Shown: positions 49,192-57,529 of the stretch, piece after piece
How positions within the stretch are numbered: position 1 is the stretch's first letter
Layout of the letters: each line of letters begins with the position of its first letter
Source of the DNA: an uncultured cyanobacterium
Lineage (GTDB): Bacteria > Cyanobacteriota > Cyanobacteriia > Cyanobacteriales > Nostocaceae
DNA: 64,000 nt
Reading direction: 5' to 3'
Assembly: GCA_903848645.1 (NCBI GenBank)
Contig: CAINGU010000031.1
Coordinates: 1 to 64,000, forward strand
Program-made: the position numbers and the translations under genes
The notes under the pieces: generated by a model
What the model saw: the letters and a program-made list of their open reading frames with translations, nothing else
Database searches by the model: none
Told to the model about the DNA's origin: nothing

Positions 49192-49675
49192 TTGTTTTTC
49201 CTCCTGAATTAATTACTTTCTTTAAAGATATATTTTTCATATCTGCTTGCGTTAAAACTTCTGCAGCAGCAGGTGTTCCATTTTTTCTAAATCTTAGTGT
49301 TTCCCATAATGCATGGGGTAAAGAGTGAACTCCATAGTGTGTTCTATGATGATTAGTGCATAAAACTTCAAGATTTCCTGGACTCTCTAACCATTCTTGA
49401 AATTCTTGATCATTTTGAAAATGTAATCCAAAATATGCTTCAACTTTTTCTTCGGAAGTATTGTTAAGTTGGGAAAATTCTATATGAGTGTGATGTAATT
49501 CTGGTTCTCCACCACAAAGATCATCATTAATAACACATTTCCAAAGACCAGCTTTTTTGATTTTTTCTTTAGCTTGTTCAAAATATTTATAATTTGGATC
49601 ATCTTCGCGTGGGTCATGCTCTGGGATATGTGCCAGAATGTGAAGTTCTATATTTTGATCGTGTGCATCAGTCAT
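49160..49675 (-). CDS. HNH-type endonuclease
   Basis: 171 residues. ELHHTHIEF (first His pair) and NLEVLCTNHHRTHYG (Asn and final HH) form an HNH motif, with CVINDDLCGG as a possible zinc pair. C-terminal low-complexity tail. May be a homing nuclease or, near terminase genes, a packaging-associated nuclease; distance from terL (about 1.6 kb) leaves both open. Confidence 0.75.
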   Translation of the reverse strand: MTDAHDQNIELHILAHIPEHDPREDDPNYKYFEQAKEKIKKAGLWKCVINDDLCGGEPELHHTHIEFSQLNNTSEEKVEAYFGLHFQNDQEFQEWLESPGNLEVLCTNHHRTHYGVHSLPHALWETLRFRKNGTPAAAEVLTQADMKNISLKKVINSGGKTNGNSTPTSNT

Positions 49676-49696
49676 GATAGTTTAATTATACACTAT

Positions 49697-49770
49697 TGGA
49701 GCCACATGTAGGAATCGAACCCACAACATCTGATTACAAGACAGAAGTTTTACCGTTAAACTAATGTGAC
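49697..49770 (-). tRNA. tRNA-Thr (TGT)
   Basis: Acceptor GTCACAT/ATGTGGC, loop CTTGTAA, T-loop TTCGATT, encoded CCA. Last anticodon-stem pair is a U-U. Confidence 0.87.
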
Positions 49771-49774
49771 GTGA

Positions 49775-49895
49775 AGACCATATACGAATTCCAGCACATT
49801 GAATGGCTGCCCTAAGAGTCTCCCGCAGAACTAGTCTCACGGGTTACTTGGTTATTCGTAACTATATCCATACTAAGGTGTGTCGTATATAGTCT
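49775..49895 (-). ncRNA. Structured RNA within the tRNA array
   Basis: A 13 bp terminal helix (AGACTATATACGA with TCGTATATGGTCT, one G-U) encloses about 95 bases with hairpins GTTA-CGAA-TAAC, CCCG...CGGG and CAGC...GCTG. Not a tRNA. Shares ordered core words with the RNA at 47490-47612, suggesting one RNA family. Confidence 0.55.
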
Positions 49896-49897
49896 AG

Positions 49898-49979
49898 TGC
49901 CCTGGATCAGATTTGAACTGATACATCTTGCGATAGCAAATTTTAAGTCTGCCGTGTCTGCCGATTCCACCACAAGGGC
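49898..49979 (-). tRNA. tRNA-Leu (TAA)
   Basis: Normal class II Leu: long variable arm (TATCGCAAGATGT region), loop CTTAAAA, T-loop TTCAAAT, acceptor GCCCTTG/CCAGGGC. Confidence 0.87.
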
Positions 49980-49983
49980 TTAG

Positions 49984-50057
49984 TAGAACAATTGGGAATT
50001 GAACCCAACTCTAGGGAGGATATAAGCCACCATCTGACCACCAGCCAGCCCTGTTCT
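49984..50057 (-). tRNA. tRNA-Ile (TAT)
   Basis: Anticodon loop CTTATAT in stem GGTGG/CCTCC, T-loop TTCAATT, acceptor AGAACAG/TTGTTCT. Reads ATA directly. Confidence 0.78.
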
Positions 50058-50061
50058 ATAT

Positions 50062-50307
50062 TTAGTTAGCTGAACCTATTGCTTTGTTCTGAACTAACTT
50101 TTCTCGCTCGTCTAAAATTTCATAAGCGAATTCTTTTAATGCAGTTTCATTTTTTGCGAAATGGTGTCCACAGAACATCAATTCTCCTGAAACTCCTTTA
50201 ACCAAAACTAATGCTTCTGCAGAACAAGCATCACAACGATTTATTGGCCCTAAAACATACTCTTTTTCAATTGGTTTATTTTCAGTTGTTTCTATCGTCA
50301 TATTCAT
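50062..50307 (-). CDS. DUF7455-like zinc protein
   Basis: 81 residues. RCDACSAEALVLVKGVSGELMFCGHHFAKNETAL matches the Cys/His pattern (RCDxC...FCxHH) of a short zinc protein common in actinobacteria and their phages. Function unknown. Lies between tRNA-Ile and tRNA-Asn. Confidence 0.7.
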   Translation of the reverse strand: MNMTIETTENKPIEKEYVLGPINRCDACSAEALVLVKGVSGELMFCGHHFAKNETALKEFAYEILDEREKLVQNKAIGSAN

Positions 50308-50342
50308 ATTATACTCTCTTTGTTAGATGGTTAATAGTTTTG

Positions 50343-50415
50343 CTGGAATGGCTAGGCTCGAACTAGCGACTTGAGAATTAACAGTTCTCCACTCTACCGA
50401 CTGAGTTACACTCCA
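50343..50415 (-). tRNA. tRNA-Asn (GTT)
   Basis: Acceptor TGGAGTG/CATTCCA, anticodon arm GAGAA-CTGTTAA-TTCTC, T-arm GCTAG-TTCGAGC-CTAGC, G73. First tRNA of the array; its first ten bases overlap the endonuclease gene upstream. Confidence 0.9.
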
Positions 50416-50849
50416 ATGTGTTCATCTATATATTGTAACATAAAATTAAGGTTTTGTCTATTTTTTTCTAAAACCCCCAGTGCGGTATTACAATTATTAC
50501 ATAATATTCCACGAATACATTTACCACAAGACTTTGCACCATTACAGCAATTATGGTTATGGTCTATATCTGTTGCATTTTTATTTTTACAAATATAGCA
50601 CTTGCCTTCATATAAAGATAACATTTCGTTATATTTTTCTTCTGAAATATGATGGGATTTCCAATTTGTTTTAGATATCCTATCTTTTTTTTTCTTTTCT
50701 AATTTCTTTTCAGGGTTGTCAAGATAGTATCTTGTTACTTGCTCAGTTTTGCATTTTTTGCAAACACCACTTCTACCATCAATACAATCAACTGCCTTAA
50801 CAAAAAGATCAAGACTTTTATTTTCACTACATTTTATACATATTTTCAT
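50406..50849 (-). CDS. Recombination endonuclease VII-like HNH protein
   Basis: 147 residues. EKYNEMLSLYEGKCYICKN then DIDHNHNCCNG...CIRGILCNNCNTALG is the endonuclease VII family pattern (zinc Cys pairs, DHxH catalytic centre). An N-terminal CIKC...CKKC ribbon is added. Its stop codon TAA is formed by bases of the tRNA-Asn acceptor/D-arm junction, suggesting insertion at the tRNA. It could resolve branched DNA or home into tRNA genes. Confidence 0.8.
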   Translation of the reverse strand: MKICIKCSENKSLDLFVKAVDCIDGRSGVCKKCKTEQVTRYYLDNPEKKLEKKKKDRISKTNWKSHHISEEKYNEMLSLYEGKCYICKNKNATDIDHNHNCCNGAKSCGKCIRGILCNNCNTALGVLEKNRQNLNFMLQYIDEHIGV

Positions 50850-50885
50850 AACATTAGTTTAACAGGCATTTTAACAGGAGCAAAA

Positions 50886-51197
50886 CTATTCTATCACACT
50901 CTCTGGTGTGTTGTCAAATATATCTAACAGCTCTTCAATGCTATCAAATTGACTAGACATTTGTCTACGTTGTGCTTCATATTTACCTAATTCAGATAAC
51001 TCAACTGCATATTCGTGAGCCATATCATATAGACCTTTGACATATTTTAAATCAAGAGCAGGATCTTGTTTTCTTGCTGTTCTTATTTCCCGTCCAATTT
51101 GCGAAGAGGCTTTTGCAAAAAAATCAACAAGTTCATATAAATTAATATAAATGTCCTCTTCATGCTCAATTGTCCGAATTGCACCATCTGCTAACAT
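50886..51197 (-). CDS. Hypothetical helical protein downstream of terL
   Basis: 103 residues, charged helices throughout (KASSQIGREIRTARKQDPALDLKYVKGLYD). Likely co-transcribed with the terminase genes. Confidence 0.6.
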   Translation of the reverse strand: MLADGAIRTIEHEEDIYINLYELVDFFAKASSQIGREIRTARKQDPALDLKYVKGLYDMAHEYAVELSELGKYEAQRRQMSSQFDSIEELLDIFDNTPESVIE

Positions 51198-51229
51198 TTG
51201 TTCTCTTTTCTATTCATAAAGGTATTCTA

Positions 51230-53077
51230 CTATAGAATTCTAATGCTGTCAAGAGGGGATTCATCTTCATCCATCTCTTCCCCGTCACCGAAGAAGTTCC
51301 TGATGCTGTTAGGCATAGTTCTGCGGGGAGGAACCTGAATAACATTCTTTAATCTTTCTTCTGATTCTTGTCTTAATTTTTCTAATTCGTCTTGAAATAC
51401 ACCAGAATAAGTATAGATTTCAACTTCTTTATCCGCGTCTGGTGGAGTTAGGGATACAGCATTAAATACCGCTCCGCAAACTGCGTCTGAAAGGTCTTTA
51501 GAACCCTTTCTAGGGTGATCTACTTTGTCTTTAATAATTCTTAGTTGAAGTAATTCATCAATAAGCAATTGTATTTTTGGGCCATGCAATCTTTCTTCTG
51601 TTATTACAAGAGACATATCTTCATAATGTTTTTTAGCTACTGACAAAATTTCTGTTTTAATTCCATTAACTCCAAGTTGTTGCATCATGTCGTGAGAGTT
51701 CCAACGGTCAAATGTAACCATTTTAAGATTAAAATTACGGTTTCTAATTGATAAAATGTAATCTTTAACTTCTGTAAAGTCTACTGATTTGGATGCTGTA
51801 GGAGTCCAATATCTTATTGCATCTACTACTACTCTTGGGGCAGCTTCTTTAAATTTTCCACCAATTTCCATAGTAACCCATCCATCAACGTGTGCTAATG
51901 CTACTGCACAGTGGTCATGTTTTTGAGCTAAGTCTACATGCATAAAGTATTGAATATCTGGTTTTGGTTTAAAATCATCATCAACTCTACCATCTTTATC
52001 TACATTTATTTTTGGATTACTAAATGCTTTTTCAATTACTGCACGATTTTTAAAAAACGCATCTGTTGCTTCTGGTGGCATACAAGCAAAACGCATGAGT
52101 GCATCAGTTGGATCAGTGTAAAAAGCTTCTGTAAAATCTTCAATTTTTCTAGTAGGGTTAATTTCCCATGTTGGTCTTTTTAATGCAAATATTTTTGGAA
52201 GTTTATAAGAAATAATATGGTCTTCTTCCCATTCAATTTCAAATTCATTTCCTTCTGTTCCGTCTGAAAGATCTGGATTAACTTTAAATAATTTGCTTCT
52301 TAATACTACTTCTTTTTCAGCAATAACTTCATTATATCTTTGTTGGATATAATCATTTTTAAATCTAGGGAATGAAAGTAATACAAGTTTTCCAAAATCT
52401 GGAAAACGAGAAGTAATAGAACCTTTATACATTTTATAAATAGATGATGCAGTTTTTGCTTGTGCATTTCCAGATGTTGATTCTAATTCAAATCCTGAAA
52501 TTTCATCCAAGATAACTACTAATACGTTGTATCCTTCCCAAGCTTCTGATTCAGAGTGACCTGAGTGAACAGTTATTTCTTTATCAAATTCTACCATGCT
52601 GGCTTTTGGGTTATATTTTCCTTGAAACCAAGGTGACTTTTCAATACGTTGATTAAATCCTTTAAAGAAAACTCTGTTAGCTTGTTGGGCGTTGATAGCA
52701 ATGTTAATAATATCAATAGCATCTCCTGGTGGCTTACCGTAATAAACTGCAGGGTCTTTTAGACATAATAATAAATATACTATATAAGCACAAGCAATTG
52801 TAGAAGTGTAGTCTTTACCTGAACCTTTACCTAATTGTAAAATAATTTCAGTACAAGTTTGCTTAAATATTTTTCTGCCTTCTGTATCGCCATATAAATT
52901 AATAAGAGTTTCTTCTTTATATATTTGAGTAGATGCTTTAAGCATTGTATACTGTAAATCAGATAATGGGGGAAGACCGAGATATTTTTTATCAGTAACA
53001 AATTGTTCTAACGGTACTGGCTTTTCTTCAAAATCGTCCCCGCTTAATGCATCTAAAAATATACTAAAATCTTGCAT
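51230..53077 (-). CDS. Terminase large subunit
   Basis: 615 residues. ATPase: Walker A LGKGSGKD (residues 82-89) and Walker B VVILDE (187-192, catalytic Glu192). Nuclease: first acidic residue in MHVDLAQKHD (D382) and later acidic clusters (KDLSDAV near 545). It cuts concatemeric DNA and pumps it into the prohead. The small-subunit candidate gene overlaps its start upstream. Strongest evidence that this is a tailed dsDNA phage. Confidence 0.9.
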   Translation of the reverse strand: MQDFSIFLDALSGDDFEEKPVPLEQFVTDKKYLGLPPLSDLQYTMLKASTQIYKEETLINLYGDTEGRKIFKQTCTEIILQLGKGSGKDYTSTIACAYIVYLLLCLKDPAVYYGKPPGDAIDIINIAINAQQANRVFFKGFNQRIEKSPWFQGKYNPKASMVEFDKEITVHSGHSESEAWEGYNVLVVILDEISGFELESTSGNAQAKTASSIYKMYKGSITSRFPDFGKLVLLSFPRFKNDYIQQRYNEVIAEKEVVLRSKLFKVNPDLSDGTEGNEFEIEWEEDHIISYKLPKIFALKRPTWEINPTRKIEDFTEAFYTDPTDALMRFACMPPEATDAFFKNRAVIEKAFSNPKINVDKDGRVDDDFKPKPDIQYFMHVDLAQKHDHCAVALAHVDGWVTMEIGGKFKEAAPRVVVDAIRYWTPTASKSVDFTEVKDYILSIRNRNFNLKMVTFDRWNSHDMMQQLGVNGIKTEILSVAKKHYEDMSLVITEERLHGPKIQLLIDELLQLRIIKDKVDHPRKGSKDLSDAVCGAVFNAVSLTPPDADKEVEIYTYSGVFQDELEKLRQESEERLKNVIQVPPRRTMPNSIRNFFGDGEEMDEDESPLDSIRIL

Positions 53078-53601
53078 TAATTAATTACAACTGCCTCAAC
53101 ATGACCAGTTACCTCTGATAATCTTTTATTTACTTCCCATTTGCAATGGTCGCAATTTGCTGTAACCTCTTTTAAAATACCAATAAGTAATTCTTGTTTG
53201 CGTTCTGTTTCTAATATTTGGTCTGCCATTTCATTGTTTTGTAATAGCCCTGCTTTTTGTAGCATTTCAATTCTTTTTGTTTCAAGATCCCCAACTATTT
53301 TAATTGCTGAGTTTTTGTTTCCTAATTCTCCTGCATTTCCTGCTTCATTGATAACATCCCAAGCTTCTTGAATAAGCATAGAAAAATGCTGATCTGCACC
53401 AGCCAGTGCCTCTAGTGCACGAGATTTAATATTATTATTATTGTGGGCAAATTCTTTCCAATTATCAATATGATTTTCAACTTGAACGCGAGTTAAATTT
53501 AATGACTTAGCAATAGATGCGACAGTGCTTCCTTTAAGTAGTTCTTCAACTACTTTATTCATTTGATCAAACTGACTTGCAACTTCTATTTCATTAGCCA
53601 T
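53077..53601 (-). CDS. Terminase small subunit candidate
   Basis: 174 residues from MANEIEVA. A helix-turn-helix of STVASIAKSLNLTRVQVENHI (about 25-45) would bind the packaging site; the rest is helical for oligomerisation, with a CDHCKW pair near the C-terminus. Position and one-base overlap with terL support the call. Confidence 0.68.
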   Translation of the reverse strand: MANEIEVASQFDQMNKVVEELLKGSTVASIAKSLNLTRVQVENHIDNWKEFAHNNNNIKSRALEALAGADQHFSMLIQEAWDVINEAGNAGELGNKNSAIKIVGDLETKRIEMLQKAGLLQNNEMADQILETERKQELLIGILKEVTANCDHCKWEVNKRLSEVTGHVEAVVIN

Positions 53602-53770
53602 TATCTGTTTTGTAAAACCCTCCGCCTTTAAATTGTATTCCAAAAGTACTATAAGACCTAATCATTCTATGACCATTAGTACAAGTTGGAATAATTTCTG
53701 GATCATTTATTTTTCTAACTACTTCTGTATCTTCATCACATTCAACACAACTATATTCATAAGTCGGCAT
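53594..53770 (-). CDS. FmdB-family zinc ribbon protein
   Basis: 58 residues: MPTYEYSCVECDEDT, then CTNGHRMIRSYSTFGIQFKGGGFYKTD, the hallmark start and end of FmdB-type regulators, with two Cys pairs (the last as C-x3-H). Overlaps the terS start. Confidence 0.72.
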   Translation of the reverse strand: MPTYEYSCVECDEDTEVVRKINDPEIIPTCTNGHRMIRSYSTFGIQFKGGGFYKTDNG

Positions 53771-53778
53771 CTTTACTC

Positions 53779-54393
53779 CTATTCAAATAAACTGTTTCCC
53801 TCAACATTTTGCGAAACTGCAAGTGCCCAAATAGATTCGGGAATAACTGTTGGATCAACATACCAATCTTCAAAAGGTTTGTTTTCTCCATGATTAATGT
53901 CTTCTGCTACTAACTGGTATCCATAACTCTCAAGAACAAATCTTGCTTTGTTTTTAAATAAATGATTAACTTCACTAAAATACAAATCATGTTCAAAAGT
54001 TATTACAGAAAAACGATATTCTTCTAAAGGCATTAACATCAAAGCAGCAAGTGTATGTTCTGCTGGTTCTATATCTAATTGTAAATAATCAATTTGTTTT
54101 GGAGCATTGTGCTCTATAAACAATTGACGATAATCTGCTATTGTTGCATCTATTGCTAAACAAGGATTACTTCTTATATTTTTAAATTCTGCAGCTTTGT
54201 CTTCTCTGATTTCTACACCAAAGCCTTTCCAGCCGTACTCTTTATCAAGATTAAGAGTATTAGAATCTATAAAGGGATCGAAAGCACCAATTTCAACATA
54301 GTACCCGTCACGCTTCCATTGAAGCATATTTAAAACAAAAGACTCCTGACCCGCTTGGGATTGGGAGCCAATTTGCTTAATTAATTTACTCAT
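53779..54393 (-). CDS. FkbM-family methyltransferase
   Basis: 204 residues. GQESFVLNML, GYYVEIGAFDPFIDSNT (SAM-binding loop) and YLQLDIEPAEHTLAA are FkbM signatures. Such enzymes O-methylate sugars or glycans. Lies in a run with a nucleotidyltransferase and a glycosyltransferase, so it probably finishes a phage- or host-directed glycan. Confidence 0.8.
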   Translation of the reverse strand: MSKLIKQIGSQSQAGQESFVLNMLQWKRDGYYVEIGAFDPFIDSNTLNLDKEYGWKGFGVEIREDKAAEFKNIRSNPCLAIDATIADYRQLFIEHNAPKQIDYLQLDIEPAEHTLAALMLMPLEEYRFSVITFEHDLYFSEVNHLFKNKARFVLESYGYQLVAEDINHGENKPFEDWYVDPTVIPESIWALAVSQNVEGNSLFE

Positions 54394-54399
54394 AATTAA

Positions 54400-54741
54400 T
54401 TATACACCTTTAGTATCACTCTTGTCAAGGGCAATTTTAAGAAGAACAAGATATCCAATTAAATCAACAATATCATTATCCCCAGCAAAGCCTTTTTTGT
54501 TCTTAATTCTATTTAATTTGTCGTCTATTCTTACTTTTAGTTGCTCAACACTATCAGATTGGGCAAATAATCTTGAAGGCTCCAATGCTGAATTTCCATA
54601 AGAAATATTTTTTTCTATAAGAAGTTGAGCAAGTTCATGGCAAGTAGATAAAATTTCATAACCTGCTGGTGCTTTTGTTGCATGCTGGTAAAGATCATCA
54701 CAATTAAAAACTGCTCTGTCTGCATATACTGCTTTTAACAT
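54400..54741 (-). CDS. DUF1599/Nmad1-like protein
   Basis: 113 residues. LLIEKNISYGNSALEP, EQLKVRIDDKLNRIKN and DNDIVDLIGYLVLLKIAL match DUF1599, grouped with nucleotide-modification-associated domains and related to all-alpha NTP pyrophosphatases. It may act on a nucleotide or nucleotide-sugar. Confidence 0.7.
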   Translation of the reverse strand: MLKAVYADRAVFNCDDLYQHATKAPAGYEILSTCHELAQLLIEKNISYGNSALEPSRLFAQSDSVEQLKVRIDDKLNRIKNKKGFAGDNDIVDLIGYLVLLKIALDKSDTKGV

Positions 54742-55403
54742 TATAACTCCTCACGATATAATAGTTTTAAACCGTTTACTGTTCCAATATCTAAGTATTT
54801 ACCTTTTGCAATTACTGCTTTAACATTTTTTTCTTCATTAACCCAATCCATTATTTGTATTCCTGGGTTTGGTAATTCTTCATTTATGTATACATTATTA
54901 AGAGCCATTGCTCCCCACATATAAGAATACCGACAACTAGGGTCTTTGTCAAGGGCATCAATTATATTAAGCTCTCGGTCAAAATCAATTTGTCCCACTC
55001 TACCCATAAGATCTTCATGACATTTAAAAGCAGCTAAAGCAACATCAGCATCAGATTCTGCAAGTTGCTTATAAAATTCTCCATTAGATCCTGGCATATA
55101 AGTATCTGGCATTCCAATTATATATCTAGAATTTGGATTTGCCATCATTTTAACTAATGCGTCAGACATAGTAGAAGGCTCAATTTCATATACTACCGCC
55201 TCTGGGGGTAAGTCCATTTGATTTACAATAGGCATCCAAGATTTTCTTGTAGAAATTTTTACAATATCGCAAACTTTTAACATTTGCTCAACGTGCCATT
55301 GCAAAATATTTTGGGTATCTGTTAATGGTAAACAAAACTTTGGTATTCCGCCTAGTCGTGATGCACTCCCAGATGCTGGCAATAGTCCGATTATCGCAGC
55401 CAT
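54741..55403 (-). CDS. Sugar nucleotidyltransferase-like protein
   Basis: 220 residues. GLLPASGSASRLGGIPKFCLPL is a variant of the GxGxRxxPxTxxxPKxL activation motif of NTP_transferase proteins; GMPDTYMPG supplies a metal-binding Asp. It would make an NDP-sugar for the adjacent glycosyltransferase. Confidence 0.75.
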   Translation of the reverse strand: MAAIIGLLPASGSASRLGGIPKFCLPLTDTQNILQWHVEQMLKVCDIVKISTRKSWMPIVNQMDLPPEAVVYEIEPSTMSDALVKMMANPNSRYIIGMPDTYMPGSNGEFYKQLAESDADVALAAFKCHEDLMGRVGQIDFDRELNIIDALDKDPSCRYSYMWGAMALNNVYINEELPNPGIQIMDWVNEEKNVKAVIAKGKYLDIGTVNGLKLLYREEL

Positions 55404-56053
55404 TCATTTTCCCTTCTTCTATCAATATTCCAAACTCCATTAACTTTAAAGTTTTGTAGTTTTTTTTGTTCAAAATATGCTTGATTAATTCCAAATGTTT
55501 TATTATTTTTGTTAGTTAGATTAACATCACTTTTAATAGTTTGAGATGCACCATGAGGAACATTAACTTCAATAGATCCATTTACATAACCATCTTTAAC
55601 ATTCGAACGCATTACTCTTTCGTAATAATCTGTATCTTCATAATAGATAGGATAAAAAAATTCATCAAATAATCCTACTTCTCTAATAACGTCTTCACCA
55701 ATTGTAAAAGCACCCCAACCTTCGGTGGTCATTACTAATTTACCTTTACCACTTTCTGATGATAACTTTTCTAAAGCTCCTGGAATCCAAAAGGTATCTG
55801 CTGATGAAAACATCCAATATTCTTCATGAGGATATAATTTAATAGTTAAATTCCATGACCCCGACATTCCTAAATTAGAAGGAAGATTTAAAACTCTAAT
55901 ATTTAAATCAGTTCTTTTGGGGGTATAGACCTCTTTTCCATTGTTGATGATAAGAATTTCTCCAACAGGATAATCAATGCTTTCAATGTTTTGATCTAAC
56001 AGGTCGTACCTGTTCAAAACTGGTATTGCTAATACTGGTATCACTTTGTCCAC
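55391..56053 (-). CDS. Glycosyltransferase family 2-like
   Basis: 220 residues. PVLAIPVLNRYDLLDQNIESI, then ILIINNG, FSSADTFWIPGAL (acceptor for the DxD role) and FFYPIYYEDTDYYERV, a GT-A layout. Overlaps the nucleotidyltransferase gene by 13 bp. Donor and acceptor unknown. Confidence 0.75.
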   Translation of the reverse strand: MDKVIPVLAIPVLNRYDLLDQNIESIDYPVGEILIINNGKEVYTPKRTDLNIRVLNLPSNLGMSGSWNLTIKLYPHEEYWMFSSADTFWIPGALEKLSSESGKGKLVMTTEGWGAFTIGEDVIREVGLFDEFFYPIYYEDTDYYERVMRSNVKDGYVNGSIEVNVPHGASQTIKSDVNLTNKNNKTFGINQAYFEQKKLQNFKVNGVWNIDRRRENEWLR

Positions 56054-56214
56054 TTTCTTGGTTTTTTAATTAATCCAAATGTATCTAATGCTCTTTGAAT
56101 GGTCATATGGGAACATTTTGCTTCCATAGCCATTTGTAGAACTGTCTTCTTCTCAACAACATATCTCTTGTAAACCCAATCTTTGTTGTCCCAAAGTTTT
56201 AAACTTTTTGCCAT
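56041..56214 (-). CDS. 57-residue helix-turn-helix protein
   Basis: YVVEKKTVLQMAMEAKCSHMTIQRALDTFGLIKKPR is a compact HTH of the kind attached to homing endonucleases. Sits directly after an HNH gene and overlaps the glycosyltransferase start by 13 bp. Confidence 0.6.
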   Translation of the reverse strand: MAKSLKLWDNKDWVYKRYVVEKKTVLQMAMEAKCSHMTIQRALDTFGLIKKPRKWTK

Positions 56215-56223
56215 TATACCTCC

Positions 56224-56943
56224 TTACACAATCTCATTTACTGCATTTAATTTTAGCCTATTTATCCAAATTATAAATCTATCAAACTCCATAGAATTTT
56301 TTGCTCTATTACAAACATAACAGCAAGAAAGACAATTTTTTATTATATATCCAAGCTTATTATCTTTTCTATCTATACCATTATATTTTAACCCATGTTC
56401 CCCAGATGAGATAGCTTCTGGCTCTACTCCACAATAATAGCATTTACCAGTAAAGAGCGTGACAGCTTCATCAAAAGTTAAAGAAAACTCTCTATTATTT
56501 TTATTAGCATTTCTTTTATAAATTCCATATAATCTTTTATATGGAACAAATTTTTCTTTATTACTATTTATAAAATCAGACTGACTACACTTATAACATT
56601 TTTTACTTTTTCCATATCTTAAATCAGTAAGACCTACTTCACTTATTATGCCACAACTACATAAACACTTATATCTTCTTCCCTTTTGGAATACTTTAAT
56701 TTCTTCAATTATAGTCCATTCTCCATATGTATCTCCAATGTCTAGTGAACTAACACCTTTACATCCACAACTAATATGCTTATTATTTTCAAGCATATAT
56801 TTTCTTGAATAAGATTCTTTCCCGCAAATACATATCACTTTATATTCATAATGATTATTGCCAGACCTTGCTGGGACTATATCTATTACTGTAAAAAACC
56901 CATATTTTTTACCAATATCTTTTTTATTTACATTTTTTGCCAT
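56224..56943 (-). CDS. HNH homing-type endonuclease with zinc ribbons
   Basis: 239 residues. N-terminal repeats with CICGKES...CGCKG and CLCSCG...CYKCS are DNA-binding zinc modules; the C-terminal CYYCGVEPEA...GIDRKDNKLGYIIKNCLSCCYVCNRAKN is an HNH/EndoVII-like catalytic unit. Its AT-rich codons and insertion between ruvC and the glycan genes suggest a mobile element. Confidence 0.75.
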   Translation of the reverse strand: MAKNVNKKDIGKKYGFFTVIDIVPARSGNNHYEYKVICICGKESYSRKYMLENNKHISCGCKGVSSLDIGDTYGEWTIIEEIKVFQKGRRYKCLCSCGIISEVGLTDLRYGKSKKCYKCSQSDFINSNKEKFVPYKRLYGIYKRNANKNNREFSLTFDEAVTLFTGKCYYCGVEPEAISSGEHGLKYNGIDRKDNKLGYIIKNCLSCCYVCNRAKNSMEFDRFIIWINRLKLNAVNEIV

Positions 56944-56965
56944 AATTTATTATACTATAAGATTA

Positions 56966-57529
56966 TTAATAAACCAAATGATCCAAGGCATAAAAACTTA
57001 TTCCAAATGCATCTGCCACATTGTCTGATTCAAGAGATATCCCATATGTATCTTTAACCCAATTTATAGTTTTTTGCTTTCTTTTTTCTCTAATTTTATT
57101 TTTAATCCAGCTATCAGATTTATTAGGAAATTCTAATCTGACTGCTTCTTTTTCAGATTTATTAAAATTTTTATTTCCTAAATAGGACTGCCAAGTAATC
57201 GGATGAATTTCATGAACGGTTACTCCATCACTTAGTAATTCTCCCATTATAGCACCAAATACATATGCCATTTTAATTCCAGTTGCCACAGACCTAACTG
57301 AAATTGCTGCTTCCATAACTACAAAATCAAATTTTAATTCTTCTTTAAAAGCATGAATTTTACGTTTAGCATCAAGAATTCTTTCATAAACATCTGATCC
57401 TTCAAATGTTATTTCCCCCCACTTAACGGCTTCTTTTTCATGCATAAGGCAGAAAGCAAAACTATTTGTGCTGGCATCTATACCTAGCACTCTGTGTGCT
57501 TCTGGACGAGCAAATTTAGCTAGAGACAC
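56966..57529 (-). CDS. RuvC-like Holliday junction resolvase
   Basis: 187 residues. VLGIDASTNS (first catalytic Asp, D18), FVVMEAAIS (Glu) and ESDNVADAFGI (terminal Asp pair) give the RuvC/RNase H-like active site. It would resolve recombination intermediates before packaging. Part of the recombination cluster with RecA and the Cas4-like nuclease. Confidence 0.82.
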   Translation of the reverse strand: MSLAKFARPEAHRVLGIDASTNSFAFCLMHEKEAVKWGEITFEGSDVYERILDAKRKIHAFKEELKFDFVVMEAAISVRSVATGIKMAYVFGAIMGELLSDGVTVHEIHPITWQSYLGNKNFNKSEKEAVRLEFPNKSDSWIKNKIREKRKQKTINWVKDTYGISLESDNVADAFGISFYALDHLVY

